Shown here one piece after another: positions 25,835 to 35,672 of a stretch of 39,280 nucleotides of DNA (position 1 is its first letter; every line of letters begins with the position of its first letter). The position numbers were made by a program, and so were the translations under genes. The notes under the pieces are model-generated. The model was not told the origin of the DNA. It made no database searches and saw only the letters and a program-made list of their open reading frames with translations. The stretch covers positions 1 to 39,280 of the forward strand of contig JAISUP010000041.1 in NCBI GenBank assembly GCA_031272025.1, given 5' to 3'. This DNA is from Bacteroidales bacterium. GTDB lineage: Bacteria; Bacteroidota; Bacteroidia; Bacteroidales; WCHB1-69.

Positions 25835-26890
25835 ATGATACGAAAACTGCTCCATTTTTTTAAGACTTGTTACGCGCAAATGTTGATTTATCTCGCGGTT
25901 TTCTTATTGCTGTTTATCGGGGGACTGCGTTTTCATCTCTTGGCATCTTGTGTGGTTTCGTTGATAGATACCCTTTTCATTATTCTCTTGGGTTTATTTT
26001 TGCAATGGTGCTTAAACAAACACACGAACCGGTTGTATCGTGCTCGGGTAGTGCCTATTTTGTTCATTATTCTATCTATCTTCTTGTTTTCAAATATTTT
26101 GTGTATTATTGAATTAGAAGCATGGAAACAATTGTTACCGCCGCCAACAGAAAAGGAATGGAAAATGAACCCTATATATGTTACTGTTCTTAAAGATTTT
26201 ATGTTGGTATCGGGAACTACGGTTGCTTCACTATTCATTCATGCGGACAAACAACGACAAAATGTTCGCGGGATGCAATTAGAAAAACAAGACCTGGAGT
26301 TACGTCTCCTAAAATCCCGCATCAATCCCCATTTTGTCTTTAACGTGCTCAACAATATCTATTCATTAGCGTATACCAAAAGTGAAAAAACCGCCGAAAT
26401 GATACTAAAACTATCCGATTTATTGCGTTTTACTATTGACGAAATGCAAATGGAAACCATCCCGATAGAAAAAGAACTGCAATATATTCGTAATTTTATT
26501 GATTTACAATTATTTAAAATTGAAAATTCGAAAAACATGACCCTTGTTGTAGACATCGACGACGAGCACGTGAAAATCCCGCCTCTATTATTGCAGCCTA
26601 TTATTGAAAATTGCTTTAAATACAGCGATATAGGGACTAATAAAGAGGCAAGGATTGATTTAAATTTAACCATAAAAAATAAGCAATTTTCTTTTTCGGC
26701 ATATAATACAAAAAAAAGAGGTACCTTCTCCGCGATAAGTAGACCCACGGGAATGGGGATAGACAATTTAAAACAGCGTTTACAACTTTACTACCCCGGT
26801 CATTATAATTTAAATATCCGCGATGAAGAGCATGAATATCATTTGGATTTATATATTAACTTATTGAAAATTATAATAAATAATCCATGA
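25835..26890 (+). CDS. LytS/YehU-type sensor histidine kinase
   Basis: I chose the ATG at 25835, 5 bases after the murF stop, giving 351 residues; a TTG nine codons upstream would lie inside murF. Hydrophobic segments at about 15-30, 36-58, 72-90 and 115-135 form the membrane sensor. The His_kinase domain has INPHFVFNVLNNI with the phospho-accepting His166. The ATPase part shows LLLQPIIENCFKY (N box) and TGMGIDNLKQRL (G box). No extracytoplasmic sensory domain is evident, so the signal is probably sensed in the membrane. It overlaps its response regulator by ATGA (26887-26890). Confidence 0.92.
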   Translation: MIRKLLHFFKTCYAQMLIYLAVFLLLFIGGLRFHLLASCVVSLIDTLFIILLGLFLQWCLNKHTNRLYRARVVPILFIILSIFLFSNILCIIELEAWKQLLPPPTEKEWKMNPIYVTVLKDFMLVSGTTVASLFIHADKQRQNVRGMQLEKQDLELRLLKSRINPHFVFNVLNNIYSLAYTKSEKTAEMILKLSDLLRFTIDEMQMETIPIEKELQYIRNFIDLQLFKIENSKNMTLVVDIDDEHVKIPPLLLQPIIENCFKYSDIGTNKEARIDLNLTIKNKQFSFSAYNTKKRGTFSAISRPTGMGIDNLKQRLQLYYPGHYNLNIRDEEHEYHLDLYINLLKIIINNP

Positions 26891-27600
26891 AACAATATCG
26901 TGTTTTGATTATTGATGACGAGTTATTGGCACGAACGTTGCTTACCGAGTACATTTACCGTATTCCCGATTTGGTGCTCGCGGGGTCGTATTCTAATGCC
27001 GTGGATGCCATGCAATTATTACAAAATAATGAAGTGGACATCGTGCTTACAGACATCGAGATGCCCGATATGAACGGGATGGATTTTGCCAAGATAATTC
27101 AGCGCAAAGTCGCGGTAATTTTTACCACGGCATATTCGCGCTACGCGGTAGAAGGTTTCTCGCTCGATGCTATTGATTATTTGCTTAAACCTATCGCGTT
27201 TCCCAGGTTCGTACAAGCAATACAAAAAGCCATCGCGTGGGTAGATAACCTCTCGAATACAAAAAATTATACCGAGAAATCACCCATAGATGCCGATTTC
27301 ATCCATGTTAAGGCAGACCATAAAGTATATAGAATTAACCTTAACGAACTCTATCGTGTGGAAGGCATGAGCGAATACGTGAAATTTTATACCGCCCGTG
27401 GCAATATCACGGCATTGTATGCCCTCAAAAAATTAGAAGAACAACTACCCGCCTCGCGTTTCATGAGAGTACATAAATCTCATATCATTTCTTTGCAACA
27501 CGTAGAGTATATTGGAAATAACAGTTTGCGTGTTGCCGGGCAAAACATTCCCATAGGGCTTACCTATCACGAAAAAATAGAAGCCTTTTTCTTTTCTTAA
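26887..27600 (+). CDS. LytTR-family response regulator
   Basis: The 237-residue protein has a receiver domain (about 1-120) with the acidic pair DD (10-11), phospho-acceptor Asp56 in LTDIEMPD, the Thr in FTTAYS and the Lys in LLKPI. A C-terminal LytTR DNA-binding domain (about 140-237) shows FIHVKADHKVYRINLNEL and FMRVHKSHIISLQHVEYI. It is translationally coupled to the kinase gene. LytTR regulators bind direct repeats upstream of targets. The porin gene 80 bases downstream, with its own promoter, is a candidate target but no clear repeat was identified. Confidence 0.93.
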   Translation: MKQYRVLIIDDELLARTLLTEYIYRIPDLVLAGSYSNAVDAMQLLQNNEVDIVLTDIEMPDMNGMDFAKIIQRKVAVIFTTAYSRYAVEGFSLDAIDYLLKPIAFPRFVQAIQKAIAWVDNLSNTKNYTEKSPIDADFIHVKADHKVYRINLNELYRVEGMSEYVKFYTARGNITALYALKKLEEQLPASRFMRVHKSHIISLQHVEYIGNNSLRVAGQNIPIGLTYHEKIEAFFFS

Positions 27601-27657
27601 AATTACTCAACTCTCATTTTTTTGCCTGTCGCGTGTGCAATTTAAAAAAATTTCATG

Positions 27658-27665
27658 TACCTTTG
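27658..27665 (+). promoter_or_regulatory. Putative -7 box of the porin gene
   Basis: TACCTTTG is a full TAnnTTTG match, followed by C as in several other promoters of this window. A weak TGTG lies 20 bases upstream (27634-27637). It is 16 bases before the proposed GTG start at 27681 and inside the longest open frame, so the upstream ATG at 27633 cannot be used from this promoter. Confidence 0.6.
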
Positions 27666-27680
27666 CATTTTTATTTTAGC

Positions 27681-29681
27681 GTGAGCAAAACAAACACGTT
27701 GGCATTTCGGGTAACCCGCTTGCTCGTATTCTTCTGGGCGATGACAGGATATTTGTTGCAGGCACAAAGTAGTGATGAAAAGAAAACAGGTACGGTAGAT
27801 TCCGTCATGGCTTTCTCTCCTTTTTACATGCCTGTGAGTTATGCTTTCATACAACCCTGCTATTTTGAACCTTTATCTTTCGTGCAGGTAGATACTTCCA
27901 TGTCGGGAACCGCTCATTATCACGAATGGCTGAAAATGGATAAATTGTATCAAAATTTGGGAATTTATGGTCAGGCACATCAAAGCATGGGATTCATTTT
28001 TTATCAAAATCCCGGTTTTCAATACCTTACTTTACCTTTTCCTCTTACCTTTACCCGTCAACAAGACGTGCCTTTTTATGACTTACAAACGTACTATACA
28101 CGCGTTGCCTACACTTTTGGTATAAGCACGGGCAATCAAGCCGAAAATCATTTTGATGCTACTCATGCTCAAAAAGTCAAAGGAATCACGATAGGAGTTA
28201 ATTTGCACGCGTATCTTAACCAGGGCGACTTTGTAAATCAAAAGAGTGGTAGGTTTTCGGGAGATGCCATGCTTCATTACGAATTACCGTCAAAAATATA
28301 TGGGTTGAAAATTTCGTATATCTATAATAGACTCACTTTTCAAGAAAACGGGGGACTTGCCGATTATAAAAACGACACGCTTACCCCCGCGGGCGTGTAC
28401 GACTATCACGCGTTCTTGAAAAATGTGTCGCCTCAAATGCAAGGTTACGCCGTCAACACCCCTACGGCAACCAGTAAAATTACCGGCAATGACATCTTAT
28501 TGCAACAATACGTGAACCTGCATTTTAAAGACGATAAAATCAATTTGGGTACCCTAACTCATTCTTTTCAATATAAGGATTTTAAAGTCTTGTATACCGA
28601 TCCATCTGTAGATACTGTCCTATACGCGAACTATCACGCCTCTGACAGCACACGCGATTCTCTAAATTTCTATTACCTGACAAACACGTTACAGTGGTCT
28701 AATTTTTCGCCCTTTGAAAAAATTAGCGACAAGAAATATTTTATACGCGTTGCTGCCGGTATCACGCACGAGTACTTACACGACAACGTGGCGCGAGAGC
28801 CTTTTTCTCAAAGGATACATCGTCTCAACAAGGATTCTTTGTTTCGTTTTACCAATCATACGGCAATTCTTTTTGCCCGAACTTTTATCCGGCTCTTTGG
28901 CTGCATGGATGTTCGAGGTGGGATAAGTTACTCTATCGCGGGTTATACAAACGCTAACGTGCAAGCCGAAGCCGCTCTGCAATGGACAATCAACCGACAA
29001 CACAAACACTTTTTTGGAATAGAAGGACACTATTACCGCTTATCTCCGGATTATATTTATAACTATTACCAAAGCAATCTTTTCCGGTGGGATACTGCAT
29101 TCCCCACACGAGACATCATGCAATTGGGAGCATATTGGAGTATTATGGATATAAAAGTGGCATTTAATTATTTCGCGTTACACCGTTTCTCGCGATTCAA
29201 TGCCGATTTACAGCCATTTGTATTTGACAAAACGGCGCATTTATTACAACTGCATTTTTATACCCCGTTTAAGTACAAAAGTTTTGGGTTTAATACCAAT
29301 TTTTATCTGCAATACTCGACTTCCGACCAACTTTCGTTACCCTTGTTCGCGGGGAAAGCAACCGTTTATCAGGCGTTTCATTTTTTTAAGCGAAAATTGC
29401 ATCTGCAAATTGGAGTAGATGCCATGTACAACACATCTTATTTTGCCGATGGGTATAGCCCTGTTTTGCACCAATTTTATGCCCAAAACACGATCAAAAC
29501 GGGCAATTATTTTTATTTAGATGCCCATTTGTGTTTGCGAGTATCTCGGCTCACTTTCTTTTTCCGCGCCAGCAATTTGTTGGCAGGTTTACCAAACAAC
29601 AATCATTATTTCACCACTTTGTACTATCCTATGGAAAACAGGCATTTTCAAATAGGCATCAATTGGCGTTTTTACGACTAA
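27681..29681 (+). CDS. Putative outer-membrane porin (Bacteroidota porin family)
   Basis: The frame is open from an ATG at 27633, but a TAnnTTTG box at 27658-27665 and a clear signal peptide argue for the in-frame GTG at 27681. This gives SKTNTLAFRVTRLLVFFWAM...LQAQS and a protein of 666 residues. The mature part resembles the putative porin family of Bacteroidota (Porin_10 type): blocks of aromatic, alternating strands such as LGIYGQAHQSMGFIFYQNPG, DLQTYYTRVAYTFG, and a C-terminal HFQIGINWRFYD with aromatics typical of barrel ends. Substrate unknown. It follows the LytTR regulator and ends 7 bases from the convergent GH95 gene. Confidence 0.78.
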   Translation: MSKTNTLAFRVTRLLVFFWAMTGYLLQAQSSDEKKTGTVDSVMAFSPFYMPVSYAFIQPCYFEPLSFVQVDTSMSGTAHYHEWLKMDKLYQNLGIYGQAHQSMGFIFYQNPGFQYLTLPFPLTFTRQQDVPFYDLQTYYTRVAYTFGISTGNQAENHFDATHAQKVKGITIGVNLHAYLNQGDFVNQKSGRFSGDAMLHYELPSKIYGLKISYIYNRLTFQENGGLADYKNDTLTPAGVYDYHAFLKNVSPQMQGYAVNTPTATSKITGNDILLQQYVNLHFKDDKINLGTLTHSFQYKDFKVLYTDPSVDTVLYANYHASDSTRDSLNFYYLTNTLQWSNFSPFEKISDKKYFIRVAAGITHEYLHDNVAREPFSQRIHRLNKDSLFRFTNHTAILFARTFIRLFGCMDVRGGISYSIAGYTNANVQAEAALQWTINRQHKHFFGIEGHYYRLSPDYIYNYYQSNLFRWDTAFPTRDIMQLGAYWSIMDIKVAFNYFALHRFSRFNADLQPFVFDKTAHLLQLHFYTPFKYKSFGFNTNFYLQYSTSDQLSLPLFAGKATVYQAFHFFKRKLHLQIGVDAMYNTSYFADGYSPVLHQFYAQNTIKTGNYFYLDAHLCLRVSRLTFFFRASNLLAGLPNNNHYFTTLYYPMENRHFQIGINWRFYD

Positions 29682-29688
29682 TGCTGTA

Positions 29689-32097
29689 TTATTTTGTTTG
29701 TCCGGTTACACGATATTGTTCGCCTGCTTTGACATTGAAGGTTATACATGTATTATCTATTTGTTTCACAGGTATTTTTTTCCCGCGATGGAAGACATTT
29801 ACCGGGGTTTTGGTTCGCAGGTGGCACGTTTGATCGCGGTGTGCGGTAAGCGTGGCGGCATATAATTGTCCGTTTTGCCACGCGAGGTCAATGTCGTAGC
29901 CTCCGCGAGCACGCAACCCGCTAATAGCACCATTTGCCCATGCCGCGGGTAAAGCCGGCAATAGTGATATCTCGTGGGAATGACTTTGCATGAGCATCTC
30001 TGTCATGCCTGCCGTTACCCCTTGTATAGCCTGATTCCCTTCAAAAGAAGGGGTAATTTTGCTGTCTTCGGGAGAAGGATGCAGACTAATTTCGGTGAGC
30101 ATTTTGCTCAAAATAGCGTATGCTTCTTCGGGTTCTTCCAAACGGGCATGCAAATTGATTTTCCAAGCACCGGACCAACCGCGATTATTGTCGCCTCTGC
30201 GTAACAAAACCGTTTTCACGGCTTTCGCCAGTTCCGGCGTACCGCGAAGGGTAATGTCATCGTCAGGATAAAACGCGAAAAGATGAGACATGTGCCGGTG
30301 AGTAACCTCGTTTTCTTTAAAATCGTGAAACCATTCCTGTAATTGTCCAAAACTTCCAATTTTGTAAGGAGGCAGTAGTGTAAGGATTTCCTCTGATTGT
30401 GTTCGCATGGACGCGTCCACGTTTAACACACGGGCACTTTCCACGTAGTTACTCAACAAATCGCGTATCGCGGCTATGTCGTTAGTAGCACCGTATGATA
30501 CCGCGACGGCATGACCCTTATCGTCCAAAAAACTGTTTTCGGGCGATGTGGAAGGGCAGGTTACCCAATACCCGCTTTCCGGGTCTTTGACTAAAAAGTC
30601 GAGGCAAAACAAGGCAGCCCCTTTCAAGAGAGGGTATATTCGTTTTAGATAAACGGTATCAAGGCTATATTGGTAATGGTCGTACAACTGTTGCATAAGC
30701 CACAAGCCACTCATGGGCCATGTCGCGTACACCGGAGCCCCGTCTGTAGGTGCCGTGTTGAACCACACGTCTGTCCCGTGATGCGAGCACCACCCCCGAC
30801 AGCCATACAACTCTTTTGCCGTGCGTTCACCTGCCGCCGCGAGGTTCTCTACAAACCATAATAGCGATTCGTTAATCTTGGGCAAATGAGTATTCTCTAC
30901 ACACCAATAACATTCTTGAATATTGATATTGAGTGTCCAACGCCCGCGCCATCTGCCTTCCATGTCATCAAGCCATAAGTTGTGATTGTTGAAGGCAAGC
31001 GTGTTTTCGCGTGCTGCCGCTAATAGCAGATATCTGCCATATTGAAAATAACGTGCTTCGTACGCGGGGTCGAAATGTCCTGCACGAAGACTATCCATCA
31101 CACGAGTAGTTGTGAAAGCAGGATACGGCGAATTACCCAAATCTATCTTACAAGACGAAAATAACGGACAATAATCATCTAAATGCCTTTTCACGAGTGT
31201 ATGATAATCCATTTGTGTTGCCTTGTTGATATATTGAGCACATTGTTCTTTTTCATTGGCAGAAATGTCGTTCCATGCTTTCCAATTGGTTGCCCCCGCG
31301 AGTATGAGCGTTACGGCATCTGCCCCTGATATAGAAAGTACACTGTCTGAAAACGTTACAGTTCCTCCTTCGGTGAGCACTTTCAGCCTTGCCTGCCATC
31401 GCATTTGTGGGGGTAAAATAGTCTCCCCCGATTTTTCGCTAATGGTGGCACCTTCCATGATGATTTCGTTATTGCCCCCGCGTAGCCTCGCGGTAGGTTG
31501 CAAACTGCTTAACCAAGTTCGAAAATTGAGCGCGCGACTTTGATTCGCGGTGAGTCGAACAACAATAACTTGTTCAGGATAACTGGCAAAATATTGGCGA
31601 TCATAGCGAATGCCTTTTTGCTCGTAATTCACGAGAACGAGAGCACTATCCATGCTCAATGCCCGCGAATAGTTGCTCACGGGAGAAAGGGTATCTAACA
31701 TTTGAATATGGATACGTCCCATGGGTTGGTAATACTGTACCGATTGAGGAATGCTCGACAGTCCCCACGCGGCATCATTTGCCCCTTGCCAGTCGCGGGC
31801 AAAGGCTTTCTCCCTGATTTTGGCAAGCGTTTTTGTCCCTTCGGGGTTATTCGGGTTATAAGGACCTCCCGTCCAAAGGGTTTCATCATTAAACGCGATC
31901 ACTTCATTCAGCGGTTGTCCGGGAATCATTGCCCCAAAACGTCCCGTACCAATGGGTAAGCCTTCCCAAAATTTGGTTCCTGCCGCATCATACCACCAAC
32001 GCATCGGAACTTGTTTTACTTCAATGTCTTCTTTGGAATGACAAGCGCAGCCTACCCATAAGTAGACTATCATCATAATAGATATATACTTTTTCAT
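29689..32097 (-). CDS. GH95 family alpha-L-fucosidase-like lipoprotein
   Basis: The 802-residue protein has a lipoprotein-like signal (MKKYISIMMIVYLWVGCACHSKED, lipid Cys17 or Cys19), followed by acidic residues as in Bacteroidota surface-export signals. The GH95 layout follows: an N-terminal beta-domain with GLPIGTGRFGAMIPG and NDETLWTGGPYNPNN, then the (alpha/alpha)6 catalytic part. In that part LNINIQECYW carries the two family Asn, TCPSTSPENSFLD (about 500) carries the expected acidic residue, and RRGDNNRGWSGAWKINLHARL lies near 640. The family removes alpha-1,2-fucose or related L-galactose units. The usual EMNYWPAE is changed to QECYWCVE, so specificity may differ. No SusC/SusD genes adjoin. 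It is downstream of the phosphoesterase gene by 34 bases. Confidence 0.9.
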   Translation of the reverse strand: MKKYISIMMIVYLWVGCACHSKEDIEVKQVPMRWWYDAAGTKFWEGLPIGTGRFGAMIPGQPLNEVIAFNDETLWTGGPYNPNNPEGTKTLAKIREKAFARDWQGANDAAWGLSSIPQSVQYYQPMGRIHIQMLDTLSPVSNYSRALSMDSALVLVNYEQKGIRYDRQYFASYPEQVIVVRLTANQSRALNFRTWLSSLQPTARLRGGNNEIIMEGATISEKSGETILPPQMRWQARLKVLTEGGTVTFSDSVLSISGADAVTLILAGATNWKAWNDISANEKEQCAQYINKATQMDYHTLVKRHLDDYCPLFSSCKIDLGNSPYPAFTTTRVMDSLRAGHFDPAYEARYFQYGRYLLLAAARENTLAFNNHNLWLDDMEGRWRGRWTLNINIQECYWCVENTHLPKINESLLWFVENLAAAGERTAKELYGCRGWCSHHGTDVWFNTAPTDGAPVYATWPMSGLWLMQQLYDHYQYSLDTVYLKRIYPLLKGAALFCLDFLVKDPESGYWVTCPSTSPENSFLDDKGHAVAVSYGATNDIAAIRDLLSNYVESARVLNVDASMRTQSEEILTLLPPYKIGSFGQLQEWFHDFKENEVTHRHMSHLFAFYPDDDITLRGTPELAKAVKTVLLRRGDNNRGWSGAWKINLHARLEEPEEAYAILSKMLTEISLHPSPEDSKITPSFEGNQAIQGVTAGMTEMLMQSHSHEISLLPALPAAWANGAISGLRARGGYDIDLAWQNGQLYAATLTAHRDQTCHLRTKTPVNVFHRGKKIPVKQIDNTCITFNVKAGEQYRVTGQTK

Positions 32098-32131
32098 AAT
32101 CTAATATCAAAATAAATAATGATATAATCTT

Positions 32132-33289
32132 TTATTTTTCTTCAGCAATGGTAATACGTACCCATTCGGAGCGCGAACCTATACGGAATGGAGGTCCCCA
32201 TAAGCCCAATCCTGATGAAACGACAATGTCGCTCTGTCCCATCTTAGCGTACCCGTAAGCAAACTTCCATATTTTGCCAATGATGGCGGTGAGTGGAAAA
32301 AGTTGCCCCGCGTGAGTATGCCCACATAGCACAAGATCTGCCCCAGCCTTAATGTCTGCCTCTATATCCGTGGGTTGATGATCTACAAGAATCATGAACG
32401 AAGAATCGGTTGGCGAGAACCATCGCGATAAAGGAGCACGGGTAGGTTGTGAAGCATCTTCGCGTCCGGCAATGATTAGTCCGGGTAAATAGCAACTGCT
32501 ATCTCTTAAAAGCGTGAATCCGGACTCTTTAATAAAAGCCACACTCGCGGATTTTTCCATGTAATACTCATGATTTCCCATGACGGCAAAAGCACCGCGG
32601 GCTGGTATCAAAGGTTTCAAGATGCCTGCAAAATCACGAGCAATCCATGCTTCTTTATCGCCATCAAGCAAGTCGCCCCCCACGATGAGTATGTCGTAAG
32701 GCTCACGCGTAAGTCGTTGCACGTACGCCTGCAAACGAGTTTTTGACATCATCGCGTTGAGATGTAAATCGCTAAAAAACAAAATATTAATTTGATGACC
32801 ATCCCAATGGTGTAAAGATTTACGCGTGGTAAGCATCACGCGCGTTTCTCGAGGATGAAGATAGCGAATATATCCGGAAATCATCACGATAGCAATACTT
32901 AAAGTCATTGCTAAAAAGGCAATTCTTTTCCATAAAACGAGATGTTCGTGAGAAAAAGTTGGAAAAAATGGCTTAATATAATGGATAACCCGGAATATAT
33001 CTACCAATAAGAAACAAAGAGTACTGTAAAGGATATAGACCATCCAAATGCTACCGATAAGACGTAACGTGGAAATGAACTCGAAAGAAAGAGACATTTT
33101 CGAGTTCATTCCTAAGAACATGCTTATCGGCAAACATATTGACAATAATATACATACAACTACATACCCGATTTTGAATACCCCTGTTGGAGCGAGTGCC
33201 TGCCAAATTCGGACACAAGCATACCCGTGTAGCAATAGCCAAAACAACAGGATAGAAACAATAAACAAGAGGCGGGAATTAGATAACAC
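32132..33289 (-). CDS. Membrane-anchored calcineurin-like metallophosphoesterase
   Basis: All metal-binding motifs of the family are present: FFSDLHLN, VGGDLLDGD, GNHEYY and LCGHTHAGQLFP, in the arrangement of YkuE/YaeI-like phosphoesterases that act at the membrane. Four hydrophobic segments fill the first 150 residues. The frame is open to an ATG at 33406, but that part ([13 protein letters not shown]) is just the other frame of the repeat-coded pnp tail. The GTG at 33289, 20 bases after the pnp stop, gives a 385-residue protein starting right before the first membrane segment and is my preferred start; a TTG seven codons later is also possible. It is probably co-transcribed with pnp. Confidence 0.87.
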   Translation of the reverse strand: MLSNSRLLFIVSILLFWLLLHGYACVRIWQALAPTGVFKIGYVVVCILLSICLPISMFLGMNSKMSLSFEFISTLRLIGSIWMVYILYSTLCFLLVDIFRVIHYIKPFFPTFSHEHLVLWKRIAFLAMTLSIAIVMISGYIRYLHPRETRVMLTTRKSLHHWDGHQINILFFSDLHLNAMMSKTRLQAYVQRLTREPYDILIVGGDLLDGDKEAWIARDFAGILKPLIPARGAFAVMGNHEYYMEKSASVAFIKESGFTLLRDSSCYLPGLIIAGREDASQPTRAPLSRWFSPTDSSFMILVDHQPTDIEADIKAGADLVLCGHTHAGQLFPLTAIIGKIWKFAYGYAKMGQSDIVVSSGLGLWGPPFRIGSRSEWVRITIAEEK

Positions 33290-33308
33290 GGGTTTAGAAA
33301 ATAGGGGG

Positions 33309-35582
33309 TTATCTTCTAAAACTTCTACGGTTTTCGTGCCCGCCACTTTTGCGTCTGTCGCCACCTCTGTCGCCTCTGTCTCTATCACCTCTATCACCTC
33401 TATCACCTCTGTCGTTTTCGCGGCGAGGGGGGCGGTCGGTTTTTTCGGTTTCCACGTACCCTTCGGGTTTGGGCATTAAGACTTTATGAGATAATTTCAA
33501 CTTACCGGTTTTCTCGTCAATGGCAATCAATTTCACGGAAATAGTATCGCCCACGGCAAGGATTCCATCTAAGGTGGCATGTCGTTGATAATCTACTTCT
33601 GAAATATGCATAAGACCTTCCGTGCCGGGGATAATTTCAATAAATGCCCCGAAGGAGACTACGCTCTTGACTTTACCTTCATAAATTTCCCCGATTTCAG
33701 GCACCGCGGTAATGGCTTTAATCCGGTTCATGGCTTCTTCTATGTCCGAGATATTTGCCGCGGCGATATCAATAACACCGTAATTGCCGACTTCTTCAAT
33801 ATTGATAACCGTGTTGGTTTCTCGTTGTATTTCTTGAATAACTTTACCGCCCGTGCCAATGACCGCACCAATTTTGTCGCGGTCTATCAACATTTGTATA
33901 ATACGCGGGACAAAAGGTTTGTAATCTTCGCGTGGTTTTGGGCAAGCCTCCACGATTTTATCAAGAATAAACAAGCGACCTTTGCGGGCTTGTTCCAATG
34001 CCTCTGCCAGCAACTCGGCGGTTAAGCCATTGACTTTAATATCCATTTGACAAGCCGTGATCCCATCTGCCGTACCACATACTTTAAAATCCATGTCTCC
34101 GAGGTGGTCTTCATCGCCAAGAATGTCTGACAAAATAGCATATTTACCGCTTTTTTCATCAGAAATTAGCCCCATGGCAATTCCCGAAACCGGTTTACTG
34201 ATTTTAACCCCACAGTCCATCAGAGCCAACGTGCCCGCGCACACGGTTGCCATAGAAGAACTGCCATTGGATTCGAGAATATCGGAAACGATACGCACGG
34301 TATAAGGGAATGTAGAATCTTCAAACGGGATAACGGATTGTAATGCCCTGTGAGCGAGGTTTCCATGTCCTATTTCCCGCCTACCCGCGCTACCAACACG
34401 TCTTACTTCGCCAACAGAATAAGGGGGAAAATTGTAATGTAAGATAAAACGACTGGATTTTTCTATAATCGCGCCATCAATGGTTTGCTCGTCTAATTTT
34501 GTTCCTAAGGTACAGGTAGTTAGAGATTGGGTTTCCCCGCGGGTAAAAATCGCGGAACCGTGGGCTGAAGGCAAATAGTCGGTCTCTATCCATATCGGTC
34601 GAATATCTTCGGTTGCACGTCCATCAAGACGTACTCGTTCGTCAAGAATCATCGCGCGCATGGCATCGTACTGAACATCATGATAGTACCTTTTGACAAG
34701 CGGTGCTTTGTCTTCCCGTTCTTCTTCGGGGATAGTTTCAAGAAACTCTTCCACGATAGCATCAAACCGCTCGTTGCGTTCTTGTTTGCTCGCGAATGAT
34801 TTTGCTATGGCGTATACTTTATCATAAAGTGCGGCATGAACTTTTTCGCGCAAATCGTCATCATTATTCTCGTGGCAATATACCCGTTTGTTTTGGGATT
34901 TGGGTACCATGGCGGCAAGATCTAATTGAGCCTGACATTGTATTTTAATTGCCTCATGCGCGAAGTGAATGGCTTCTACCATATCGGCTTCCGAAATTTC
35001 TTTCATCTCACCTTCTACCATCATAATATTATCCATCGAAGCGGCAACAATCATGTCTATATCCGATTCTGCCATTTGTTCAACGGTTGGATTGATAACC
35101 ATTTGTCCGTTAACCCTTCCTACCCGCACTTCCGATATAGGTCCATTGAAAGGGATGTCGGAAACGGCGAGTGCCGAAGAGGCGGCAAGACAGGCTAACG
35201 CGTCAGGCAAATTGTTCTTGTCGCCCGACACGAGCGTGAGAATTACTTGTGTCTCCGCGTGATAGTCGTCAGGAAAAAGCGGGCGCAAAGCACGATCTAC
35301 CAACCGGTCTATCAAAATCTCGTATTCCGAAGGACGTGCCTCCCGCTTAAAAAAACCACCGGGGAAACGTCCTACCGACGCGTATTTCTCTTGATATTCT
35401 ACTTGTAACGGCATGAAATCAACATTTTCGGCGGCTTCTTTTTTGCTGCAAACCGCGGCAAGCAACATGGTATTTCCCATTTTTACCAATACCGAACCAT
35501 CTGCTTGTTTCGCCAATTTCCCGGTCTCTATCATAATTTCACGACCGTCTCCTATATCGAAAATTTTTCTTATTCCTATCAT
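33309..35582 (-). CDS. pnp: Polyribonucleotide nucleotidyltransferase (PNPase)
   Basis: The 757-residue protein phosphorolytically degrades RNA 3'-5'. Two RNase PH-like domains are visible (N-terminal with [27 protein letters not shown]; second with [17 protein letters not shown] and [16 protein letters not shown]). A KH domain ([19 protein letters not shown]) and an S1 domain ([20 protein letters not shown]) follow. The last 45 or so residues are an Arg/Gly/Asp repeat tail (RGDRGDRGD type) encoded by a 9-base repeat at 33353-33420, likely disordered and RNA-binding. A strong promoter lies upstream, overlapping the rpsO terminator. rpsO precedes it on the same strand, the usual bacterial order. 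Confidence 0.97.
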   Translation of the reverse strand: MIGIRKIFDIGDGREIMIETGKLAKQADGSVLVKMGNTMLLAAVCSKKEAAENVDFMPLQVEYQEKYASVGRFPGGFFKREARPSEYEILIDRLVDRALRPLFPDDYHAETQVILTLVSGDKNNLPDALACLAASSALAVSDIPFNGPISEVRVGRVNGQMVINPTVEQMAESDIDMIVAASMDNIMMVEGEMKEISEADMVEAIHFAHEAIKIQCQAQLDLAAMVPKSQNKRVYCHENNDDDLREKVHAALYDKVYAIAKSFASKQERNERFDAIVEEFLETIPEEEREDKAPLVKRYYHDVQYDAMRAMILDERVRLDGRATEDIRPIWIETDYLPSAHGSAIFTRGETQSLTTCTLGTKLDEQTIDGAIIEKSSRFILHYNFPPYSVGEVRRVGSAGRREIGHGNLAHRALQSVIPFEDSTFPYTVRIVSDILESNGSSSMATVCAGTLALMDCGVKISKPVSGIAMGLISDEKSGKYAILSDILGDEDHLGDMDFKVCGTADGITACQMDIKVNGLTAELLAEALEQARKGRLFILDKIVEACPKPREDYKPFVPRIIQMLIDRDKIGAVIGTGGKVIQEIQRETNTVINIEEVGNYGVIDIAAANISDIEEAMNRIKAITAVPEIGEIYEGKVKSVVSFGAFIEIIPGTEGLMHISEVDYQRHATLDGILAVGDTISVKLIAIDEKTGKLKLSHKVLMPKPEGYVETEKTDRPPRRENDRGDRGDRGDRDRGDRGGDRRKSGGHENRRSFRR
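33353..33420 (-). repeat. Short tandem repeat coding the PNPase RGD tail
   Basis: The plus strand shows imperfect 9-base units of the type TCTATCACC/TCTGTCGCC, about seven in a row. On the minus strand they read GGT GAT AGA (Gly-Asp-Arg). Unit length is a multiple of three, so copy changes keep the frame. Confidence 0.85.
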
Positions 35583-35641
35583 TTTTTTATTTATTTAATT
35601 GTGATTCTGATAATTAATTCTATAACAAACTTCCTGTTTTT

Positions 35642-35672
35642 CAAAAATACAAAAAAAGGCAATTTTAACAAA
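35642..35672 (-). promoter_or_regulatory. Promoter of pnp overlapping the rpsO terminator
   Basis: On the minus strand TTTG (35672-35669), exactly 19 bases, then TATTTTTG (35649-35642): a perfect match to the Bacteroidota TTTG-N19-TAnnTTTG consensus, about 60 bases before the pnp start. The distal box lies in the loop and 3' arm of the terminator hairpin. Confidence 0.75.

Noticed and set aside
33606-34025. 139-codon plus-strand frame inside pnp
   Set aside because: Antisense to the KH/S1 region of PNPase, no domain evidence.
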